From: UBA11524 sp034104265
GTDB taxonomy: Bacteria > Bacillota > Clostridia > Christensenellales > Aristaeellaceae
Direction: 5' to 3'
DNA: 64,000 nt
NCBI GenBank assembly: GCA_034104265.1
Contig: JAXEEE010000132.1
Span: forward strand, 1-64,000
The number at the start of each line of letters is the position of its first letter. Position 1 is the first letter of the stretch. This document shows positions 26,378 through 33,248 of the stretch, piece after piece. The position numbers and the translations under genes were made by a program. A model generated the notes under the pieces. The model saw nothing but the letters and a program-made list of their open reading frames with translations, did not search any database and was not told where the DNA came from.

Positions 26378-27871
26378 ATGATGAACGACGGTATTTCCGC
26401 CCGCCTGGCGCGGTCGCTTGAGGTGATGGAGCAGCGGCTCAACCGCGACATCAACGATGACATGCACTGCCGTTTTTTCCGCGTCTACCGGCGGGAGGCG
26501 GCGGTGTATTTCGTGGACGGCATGGTGTCGGCGGATTTCCTGCAGCACTACCTGCTCACGCCCTGCCTGGCCCATGCCGGGGACGCGCTCCCCGGGGAGG
26601 AGGCTGCCAGCCTGGAGGCGCTCTCGCCCCTGCTGGACACCGCCCGGGCGGACACCTACCAGGATGCCATCCGCAAGATGATGAACGGCCACGCGGTGGT
26701 GATGATGGACGGCATGCCCTGCGCCGTCTGCTTTGATGTGCGGGCGTATGTGCGGCGCGGCGTGTCCCAGCCCCTGACCGAGAGCGTGGTCAGCGGCCCC
26801 CACCAGGGCTTCAACGAGTCCATCCGGGATAACATCACCCTCATCCGGCGGATCCTGCCCACACCTCAGCTCATCAGCGAGATGCGCGTGATCGGCGAGG
26901 GCTGCCCGGTGAGCCTGTGTCTGATGTACCTGCGGGACGCGGTGGATCCCGCCTCGCTGGATCGGCTGAAAAGCCGTCTGGACAGCCTGCATGTGGATCA
27001 TGTGCTGTCCATCGGCGCGCTGGAGCAGCTGCTGGAGGACAGCCCCTGGGCCCTCCTGCCCCAGTGCTGCCTGACGGAGCGCCCCGACCGGGCGGCGTCC
27101 TTCCTCCGGGAGGGGCAGATGGTGCTGGTGCTGGACGGCGCGCCGCAGATCCTGTGCATGCCGGTGAGCATCCTGCACCTGATCCACACCCCGGACGATA
27201 CCTCCCTGCGCTGGCAGTACGGCACGTTCCTGCGGCTGATCCGGCTGTTGGGAGCGGCGGTGACGCTGCTGCTGCCGGGGCTGTTTGTGGCGGCAGTGAT
27301 CTTCCACCCGGAGCTGCTGCCGGTGACGCTGCTCACCGCCATCCTGGAGAGCCAGGCGGCGGTGCCCCTGTCGATTCCCATGGAGATGCTGCTGATGCTG
27401 CTGATGTTCAACCTCATCGGCGAGGCGGCCACCCGGGTGCCCGGCGTGGTGGGCAGCTCCCTGGGGACGGTCAGCGGGCTGATCCTGGGGCAGGCGGCGG
27501 TGGAGGCCAAGCTGGTGCATCCGCTTTTGATCATTGTGGTGGCGGTGGCCAGCCTGGGCAGCTATGCCGTGCCGGACTATTCGCTGGGGCTGGCCTGCAG
27601 GATTGCCCAGCTGCTGTTCCTGGCGGTGGCCAGCGTTTTCGGGCTGTACGGGATGGTTTTGTGCCTGGGGGCGACGGCCATCCGCCTGTGCGGCATGCGC
27701 AGCCTGGGTTCGCCCTTCGCCGCACCTCTGTCCCCGGACAGAACCCACAACCCGGATGTGTTCCTCCGCGCGCCCCTGTGGCGGCAGCGGCTGCGGGCCT
27801 GGCTGGCCAATCCCCGGCGGATGGAGCGCATCACCGGCCCCATGCGGGGCTTTGACAGGAGACGGAAATGA
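26378..27871 (+). CDS. Spore germination protein, GerA-type subunit
   Basis: A 497-aa protein of the GerA/SpoVAF family. The N-terminal ~250 residues are cytosolic and contain SVVSGPHQGFNESIRDNITLIRR, a diagnostic segment; the C-terminal half has about five membrane segments with PLSIPMEMLLMLLMFNLIGEAATRVP and VGSSLGTVSGLILGQAAVEA, both typical. In germinant receptors the A subunit sits in the inner spore membrane with a permease-like B subunit and a lipoprotein C subunit, encoded here by the next two overlapping genes. The receptor's germinant cannot be inferred. The C-terminal ~60 residues after the last membrane segment are cytosolic and basic. Confidence 0.93.
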   Translation: MMNDGISARLARSLEVMEQRLNRDINDDMHCRFFRVYRREAAVYFVDGMVSADFLQHYLLTPCLAHAGDALPGEEAASLEALSPLLDTARADTYQDAIRKMMNGHAVVMMDGMPCAVCFDVRAYVRRGVSQPLTESVVSGPHQGFNESIRDNITLIRRILPTPQLISEMRVIGEGCPVSLCLMYLRDAVDPASLDRLKSRLDSLHVDHVLSIGALEQLLEDSPWALLPQCCLTERPDRAASFLREGQMVLVLDGAPQILCMPVSILHLIHTPDDTSLRWQYGTFLRLIRLLGAAVTLLLPGLFVAAVIFHPELLPVTLLTAILESQAAVPLSIPMEMLLMLLMFNLIGEAATRVPGVVGSSLGTVSGLILGQAAVEAKLVHPLLIIVVAVASLGSYAVPDYSLGLACRIAQLLFLAVASVFGLYGMVLCLGATAIRLCGMRSLGSPFAAPLSPDRTHNPDVFLRAPLWRQRLRAWLANPRRMERITGPMRGFDRRRK

Positions 27872-28944
27872 GAACCACCACCCTCGTACACAGCCCGGAG
27901 GAGAGCCTGCGCCTGCGCCTGATGGGGGATCGCCGCGCCCGGATGCACCAGGTGCAGCTGTGGTGCGCGGTTTCCCTGCTGCGCACGGCGATCACGGTGG
28001 TGCTCCCCATGTGCGGCAGCGCGGGGTGGTGGCTTGCACCGGTGTGCCTGCTGCCGGGGCTGGTCATGTACGGTCTGGCCTGTCTGACCTTGCGGCGTAC
28101 CGGCGCGGCGACGCTGACGGAGGCGGCCCGCATCGCCCTGGGGCGCACAGGGGCGGTTATCCAATCCGTGCTGCTGGCCCTGCTGCTGCTGACGGACGGC
28201 GCGGCCTCCATGACCGCGCTGGTGACGGGCTTCACCGAGGGCATCGGCACGGAGGGCACGCAGATTACCATGGCCCTGCTGACGCTGCTGGCGATGCTGT
28301 TCTGCCTGCACCGGGACGGGCTGGCCTGGGGCATTCACCTGATGCGCTGGCCCATGCTGGCTCTGGCGGCGGGCGCAGGGGCCGTGATGCTGACCATGGC
28401 CCGGGCGGACGGCCTCCATCCCGTGCTGGGGCCGGGTGACGATGCGTTGACGGCTGCCATCCGGGCGGGGATCGCCATGGGCTGGCCGCTGACGCTGCTG
28501 GCGACGGTGGAGCCCGCCCGGCCCGGGAGGCTGCGTCCGCTGCTGCCGCCGGTGGGGATACTCTGCGCTGCTGCGGCGCTCGTGTGCCTGGTGAATCCCT
28601 GCGAGGTGCTGACCCGGCCCGCTGCCCTGGCGGAGCGGCTGCTGCTGCCCGCGCTGTATCTGCCCCCCGCCCTGCGCACGCTGACCCACAGCCTGGGTAT
28701 GCTGGCGCTGTTCCTGGCGGTGGCCACGGCGGCACAGCTGGGAGCGGGGCACGTGCTGTCCCCCTGGGGGCGGGAGGTTGTCTGGCTGCCCGGTGCGCTG
28801 GCGGCGGCTATCGCAGCAACGCAGTGCCTGCCCATCAGCGGGCTGTGGCAGGGGCTGAGCGCGCTGCTCACCTGGCTGCCGGCGGTTCTGGCGCTGATGC
28901 TGATCCTGATGGCTTGCCGGAGGAAACCATGTTCAGGCGAATGA
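27868..28944 (+). CDS. Spore germination permease-like subunit, GerB type
   Basis: A 358-aa polytopic protein of about ten membrane segments with an amino-acid-permease-like fold, as in GerB (spore permease) subunits that bind germinants. It is assigned mainly from position between GerA- and GerC-type genes and from topology; motif conservation is low and the sequence is unusually rich in Ala and Leu. Its ATG overlaps the GerA-type stop (ATGA), and the following gene begins 16 bases before its stop, so the three genes are tightly coupled. Confidence 0.8.
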   Translation: MRTTTLVHSPEESLRLRLMGDRRARMHQVQLWCAVSLLRTAITVVLPMCGSAGWWLAPVCLLPGLVMYGLACLTLRRTGAATLTEAARIALGRTGAVIQSVLLALLLLTDGAASMTALVTGFTEGIGTEGTQITMALLTLLAMLFCLHRDGLAWGIHLMRWPMLALAAGAGAVMLTMARADGLHPVLGPGDDALTAAIRAGIAMGWPLTLLATVEPARPGRLRPLLPPVGILCAAAALVCLVNPCEVLTRPAALAERLLLPALYLPPALRTLTHSLGMLALFLAVATAAQLGAGHVLSPWGREVVWLPGALAAAIAATQCLPISGLWQGLSALLTWLPAVLALMLILMACRRKPCSGE

Positions 28945-29957
28945 TGCTGCTTTTCCTGTGCGGAATCCTGTGCGTGTCCTGCTCGGCGCTCCCGGCGGAG
29001 GAGCGCTCCTTTGCCGTGGCGGTGGGGATCACCCGGGCTGGGGAAACCTGGCATACAACGGCGCGGATCCCCGACTATCAGCAGGAGGGCGGGTACGTGA
29101 CCCTTTCCGCCCGGGGGCAATCGCTGACGGAGGCGCTGTCGCAGCTGGACGCCGCTGCGCCCATGCGCATGCATTACGGGCAGGTGCGGCTGCTGGTGTT
29201 CAGCCGGGAGACAGCGGAATCTGCCGGTTTCTCCGCAGCCCTGGAGGAGCTGGCATCCATGCCGGACATGCGGCTGCAGGCTCAGGTGTGCGTGACGGAG
29301 GCGGACATGGCCTCCTTCATGGACGCGCTGTCGCCGCTGACGGGCACCCGGCTGAGCAAGTCCCTCGACATCCTGCTGGACACTCACCAACGGCTGGGCG
29401 TGATCCCGGACGCATCCCTGTCAGCCATCATGCGCATGGGGGAGCGGCAGTGTCCAGTGCTTCTGTCCGCCGCGCTGACGGTTCAGGGAGGTGCGGATGA
29501 CCTGCCCCTGCAGGGAGCGGGGGAGGTGCTTTTGTCAGGCTGCTGGCTGGCCGACGCGTCAGGCCGGGTGCGGGGAAGCCTCAACGCCCGGGAGACACAG
29601 CTGCTCATGCTGATGTGCAGCCGCCTGCGCAAGGCGACCATTCCCCTGGAGGACGGCACGGTCACCCTGTCCGACGGGAGCAGCCGGGTGCGCCTGGACG
29701 GCAATCATGCCCTTTGCACGCTGACCCTGCGCTACACGCACGCGTCGCTTGCCCAGGAGGCCCTCCGGCAATCGGTGCAGGCGGAGGCAGAGCGGGTACT
29801 TGGGCTGCTGGCGGCGGCGGACTGCGACGCGCTGGGGCTGGGCGACCAGGCCATCCGGCACTTCCCGGACATGGAAGCCTGGCACGCGCTGGACTGGCCG
29901 GGGCTGTACCCCAACCTGACGTGGAAGGTGCAGATGAAGCTTCTTCCGCCTGCGTGA
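28929..29957 (+). CDS. Spore germination lipoprotein, GerC type
   Basis: The 342-aa protein begins at ATG 28929 (GGAGG upstream) inside the end of the permease gene. A signal peptide with a candidate lipidation cysteine (LCVSCSALP) is followed by a GerC-like three-domain exported region: VAVGITRAGETWHTTARIPDY, LSARGQSLTEALSQLDAAAP and MHYGQVRLLVFSRETAESAG, which match the order seen in GerC proteins (roughly AIGID, G-x-s-x-x-eA, y-x-H-x-k-v-l-i-i-g). It would be lipid-anchored to the outer face of the inner spore membrane. It is the last gene of the operon and is followed by a bidirectional terminator. Confidence 0.85.
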   Translation: MFRRMMLLFLCGILCVSCSALPAEERSFAVAVGITRAGETWHTTARIPDYQQEGGYVTLSARGQSLTEALSQLDAAAPMRMHYGQVRLLVFSRETAESAGFSAALEELASMPDMRLQAQVCVTEADMASFMDALSPLTGTRLSKSLDILLDTHQRLGVIPDASLSAIMRMGERQCPVLLSAALTVQGGADDLPLQGAGEVLLSGCWLADASGRVRGSLNARETQLLMLMCSRLRKATIPLEDGTVTLSDGSSRVRLDGNHALCTLTLRYTHASLAQEALRQSVQAEAERVLGLLAAADCDALGLGDQAIRHFPDMEAWHALDWPGLYPNLTWKVQMKLLPPA

Positions 29958-29963
29958 CACAGC

Positions 29964-29999
29964 AAAAGCCCCGGACGCCTGATCATGTCCGGGGCTTGC
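29964..29999. terminator. Bidirectional terminator between the germination operon and the tubulin/VWA operon
   Basis: Perfect 11-pair stem AAGCCCCGGAC / GTCCGGGGCTT with a ten-base loop. On the minus strand it is followed by TTTT, making it the likely end of the 21-kb operon. Confidence 0.8.
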
Positions 30000-30004
30000 C
30001 GGTT

Positions 30005-31876
30005 TTACCGGTACTGGACCTCAAAGAGGTAGATGACGTTGGATTCCGGGGTGTAGTAGTAGCGGTAGGATTTCAGCCGTTTGCCTCCGCTGCGCCAGCT
30101 GTTGCAGATGTTCTGGATGGACATCAGCGCCGTGCTGAAGTCCCGGGAGCTGTCGAAGGATATGGCCGCCACGTCTTCGCCCCGCTGGTATGCCTGGGTC
30201 AGGGCAGCGTGGATGGCCGACTTCACATCGCTGCCCGCGGGCACCGTGCAGCCCTCCTGGGCGTAGTACAGGTATTTTTGCCCCGTGGCATAGGGCGGGA
30301 TCAGCTTGAAATCATCCTGATAGGTTCGGGCGCTGAACATCTTGGTGTGGTCAATGTTCATGTACGGCAGATAATCGATCCAGCCCTCCAGCACATCAAT
30401 GACCATGCCGGAAGGATCGTCCCAGGTCACGTCCGTCTCATACCATTCGCCATCCAGCTGCACGGCCGACCACAGATGACCGTCAGGCATGATCACGCCG
30501 TTGTCGTAGGTATCGCCCAGGATTTCGCAACAGGGAATGCCGTAGCAGCGCAGAGTCAGGTTCAGCGCGCGGGCGTAGCCGGAACACTTGGCATAATGGT
30601 AGTACCATACGCTGTTGGCTGCGCCGCAGTAGGGAAGCTTCTTGTCGTAGTAGCAGTGATCGATGATGTAGCGATAGATGGCCAGCTCCCTGCTGTAATC
30701 GCTGGAACCGAAGCCGGGCTGCTGACTCATGCTGCGAATGGTCTGCATGATGCTCTTCAGTTCCATGTCATACTGGGCCTTGCTCATGGTATAGGGCGGC
30801 TCATAGGCTGTATAGCCCTGACTGTTGCTGTAATGGTAGTAGGTCTGCCCGGCCTGGACGCCCTGCATGAACAATTCGGGGGTGTCGAACATGAGCACGT
30901 CCATCACCCGATAGAACTCCTCAGCGGTATAGGGCTCAGGGAAGTCAATCAACTGCTCAAAGGCCGCGGTGCCATCGTAGAGGACGCTGTACAGCTGCTT
31001 TTCCCGGGTGGTGAGCTGGAAGTAGTAGTAGCGGGTGTTCACATCATACAGCGTGAACAGGTCGCTGGTCGGAGCCGTGGGCAGCGGGGTCGGCGAGGGC
31101 GTCGGGGTGGGCGAGGGCGTCGGGGTGACGACGACCACCGGCTTGAGCGAGGGTGTGGGCGAAGGCGTTGGCGTAGGAGAGGGAGTCGGCGTGGGTGTGG
31201 GTGAGGGCGTGGGCGTAGGCGAGGGCGTCGGGGTGACCACAACCAGCCAGGGATCATGGGTGGAGGGCGGCGTCGTGGGCTGCCCGTTCCACACGATCTC
31301 CAGTATTTGCATGGCGGTGATCTGCGGCAGATTCTCCAGCGGGTTGATCAGATAGAAGGCCGCTTGATACCGCCCTGGCCGGGTGAGCAGAATATCGTCC
31401 TCCACCACGGCGGAACGCTGCCTGAACAGGTAGGCGGGATCGTTGGCTGCCTGCAGCCCTTCGCCTTCCGGCGCAAGGGCGAAGCCGGCCATGTAGAACA
31501 GCTTGTCGTCCAGCCCGGAGGCCTCATAGCGCAGGTGCAGCCGGATGGAGCCGTCCTCCAGACAGTCATAGGTGTAGCTCACCTGGCCGGGAAGCGTGAC
31601 GGCGGACTGACGGACAAAGGACGCAATGAGCAATACGGCCGCCAGCACAATCACTGCGATGCTGCAGCACAGGGCGATGCTCCTGGTGATGAAACGGTTG
31701 GGCTCCTGAGGGGAACCGCCGCCCTGGGAGAAATCACCGAAATCAGAAGATGAGGCTGTGAAGTCATCGGCTGCAAAGCCGGAAGAGGAGCCCTGCTGGC
31801 TGGAGGCAGTTCCCCAGTCGCTGTCAGATGGCCCGGAGGAGGTACCGGAGGTATCCCAGGAATCCCAGTCGTCCAT
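30005..31876 (-). CDS. Membrane-tethered transglutaminase-like protein with Pro-Thr stalk
   Basis: The 623-aa protein has residues 1-62 as a disordered cytosolic tail rich in D/W/F/S/G (DDWDSWD, DDFTASSSDFGDF), a membrane segment at ~66-87, an extracellular beta-rich region (~90-210), a Pro-Thr-Ser stalk of PTPSP units (~215-275) and a C-terminal transglutaminase/protease-like domain. The catalytic triad is visible: C431 (AKCSGYARALN), H467 (DGHLWSAVQLDGEWY) and D482 (ETDVTWDDP). Such domains cross-link or cleave peptide bonds outside the cell; the target is unknown. It is the last gene of the operon, 14 bases after the VWA gene, with AGGAGG before the ATG. The N-terminal tail resembles the tails of the other operon proteins. 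Confidence 0.85.
   Translation of the reverse strand: MDDWDSWDTSGTSSGPSDSDWGTASSQQGSSSGFAADDFTASSSDFGDFSQGGGSPQEPNRFITRSIALCCSIAVIVLAAVLLIASFVRQSAVTLPGQVSYTYDCLEDGSIRLHLRYEASGLDDKLFYMAGFALAPEGEGLQAANDPAYLFRQRSAVVEDDILLTRPGRYQAAFYLINPLENLPQITAMQILEIVWNGQPTTPPSTHDPWLVVVTPTPSPTPTPSPTPTPTPSPTPTPSPTPSLKPVVVVTPTPSPTPTPSPTPLPTAPTSDLFTLYDVNTRYYYFQLTTREKQLYSVLYDGTAAFEQLIDFPEPYTAEEFYRVMDVLMFDTPELFMQGVQAGQTYYHYSNSQGYTAYEPPYTMSKAQYDMELKSIMQTIRSMSQQPGFGSSDYSRELAIYRYIIDHCYYDKKLPYCGAANSVWYYHYAKCSGYARALNLTLRCYGIPCCEILGDTYDNGVIMPDGHLWSAVQLDGEWYETDVTWDDPSGMVIDVLEGWIDYLPYMNIDHTKMFSARTYQDDFKLIPPYATGQKYLYYAQEGCTVPAGSDVKSAIHAALTQAYQRGEDVAAISFDSSRDFSTALMSIQNICNSWRSGGKRLKSYRYYYTPESNVIYLFEVQYR
31072..31245 (-). repeat. 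Low-complexity PTPSP-coding repeat in the transglutaminase gene
   Basis: Short degenerate GAGGGCGTCGGCGTGGGT-like units (plus strand) encode two Pro-Thr-Ser blocks separated by SLKPVVVV. Likely prone to slippage and to length variation between strains. Confidence 0.7.
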
Positions 31877-31890
31877 GTGTTGTCCTCCTG

Positions 31891-33219
31891 TCAGAAATCA
31901 AAGGGATCGGCCTGCTGCCCAGGGGCGGTGGAAGCCGTGTTCGGCACGGCCTTCTGACCATACACGCGGTTGCGGCGCATGAAGACCACGCCCAGCAGCG
32001 TGAAGGCAGCGCCCTCCAGCAGCCACTGCTGACCGTCGAAGAGGGACAGCGGCGCGAACTTCAGCAGTGCAAAGGAGGCCAGCGCCATCAGCGGGGAGAG
32101 AATCACCTGGAAGCGGAACTGGCCCTTGACGCTGAGCATCAGCCACAGTGCCATACCGATGCTCAGCCCCTCCAGCAGCATCATGATCAGCGTGATGGTG
32201 ATGGCCCGGCTGCTGCGGGAGCGCAGAAGATCCTGGTCAATCTCATACTGCCGGTGGGTCACCAGCTGGGTTACCTCCTGCAGGGTGGTGATCAAGTCGC
32301 CATAATCATGGATGCTGTGGCCGGAGCCGCCGGTAGCGTCAATCACATGCTGCAGCGCCGGATCCAGCGAGCTTTCCAGCTGAATGCAGGATATGCTCAG
32401 GCTGTCGGCCTTGCAGCGGTTAATGATGTCCTCGGCGGTCGACAGGTCGCCAACGCCGTCGGACACCATCACGATCCGGGTGGGATAGCCGTTGGTCGGA
32501 GGATTCTGATCGTAGAGGTTCAGTGCGGTCTGCAGCGGCTGGTCGAAGTTGGTCAGGCCGGTAGGCTCCATGGTCAGCGTACTTTTCAGCTGGCTGCGCT
32601 GGGCTGCGGTCAGCCGGGCCATGGGAACCGTGCCGTTTTTCAGCACATCGCCGCTGAACAGCACCAGGCCGACGCTGACGTCATCCGGCAGGCTGTCCAG
32701 AATATCATTGATGGCCTGGATGCTCTCCCGATCCCTGTTGCCGGACATGGAGCCGCTCTTGTCCATGGCGAAGACGAAGTTGCACGCATTCGAGGTGACG
32801 CTGACCGTCTCATAGACAGGGGTGAGGTTGCCCAGGTAGATGGCGTCGCACAGGCAGCCTACGGTAAAGGTGGCCAGCGTACCCAGCAGCGCGACAATGG
32901 CCTGCGCCTTGCGGCTGTAGTAGGGCGTCATGGCGTTGCTGGCATTCTCCACCATCAGGGCGGAGAAAAGCATCGCGGCCATCGGCACCATGAAGCTCAG
33001 GCCAATCAGCAGGGTGTTGCGGTTGTTCACATTCCGCGTCAGGTAGGCGATCAGGAAGGAAAGCGCCGCGACCACCATCAGGGATACAAACGTCTGCTGC
33101 CAGTGCCATCCGCCCTTGACGGGAGATACCGGCGCGGCGGGAGCAGTTGAGAATCCATCGCTCTGTCCCGCGGAACCGGAGGAAGCGGGTGCAAAATCCC
33201 ATTCGTCAAAGTTGGCCAT
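31891..33219 (-). CDS. Polytopic membrane protein with central VWA domain
   Basis: The 442-aa protein has an N-terminal cytosolic tail (FDEWDFAPASSGS), membrane segments at ~42-62, 67-90 and 106-128, a VWA domain at ~145-320 and three further hydrophobic segments (~335-357, 365-387, 400-418). The metal-ion-dependent adhesion site is complete: DKSGSMS (D153), TGLTNFDQPL and MVSDGVG. With an odd number of segments before it, the VWA domain should lie outside and both termini inside. The C-terminus ends ADPFDF. VWA domains bind protein ligands through a divalent metal, so it may act as an adhesion or assembly module. It is the eighth of nine operon genes. Confidence 0.85.
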   Translation of the reverse strand: MANFDEWDFAPASSGSAGQSDGFSTAPAAPVSPVKGGWHWQQTFVSLMVVAALSFLIAYLTRNVNNRNTLLIGLSFMVPMAAMLFSALMVENASNAMTPYYSRKAQAIVALLGTLATFTVGCLCDAIYLGNLTPVYETVSVTSNACNFVFAMDKSGSMSGNRDRESIQAINDILDSLPDDVSVGLVLFSGDVLKNGTVPMARLTAAQRSQLKSTLTMEPTGLTNFDQPLQTALNLYDQNPPTNGYPTRIVMVSDGVGDLSTAEDIINRCKADSLSISCIQLESSLDPALQHVIDATGGSGHSIHDYGDLITTLQEVTQLVTHRQYEIDQDLLRSRSSRAITITLIMMLLEGLSIGMALWLMLSVKGQFRFQVILSPLMALASFALLKFAPLSLFDGQQWLLEGAAFTLLGVVFMRRNRVYGQKAVPNTASTAPGQQADPFDF

Positions 33220-33248
33220 GATGCCGCCTTCTTTCTCAGGATGCTGTA

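Noticed and set aside
31072..31245. CRISPR array or non-coding tandem repeat
   Set aside because: The repeat is in frame and encodes a Pro-Thr-Ser stalk; units are degenerate and have no spacers.
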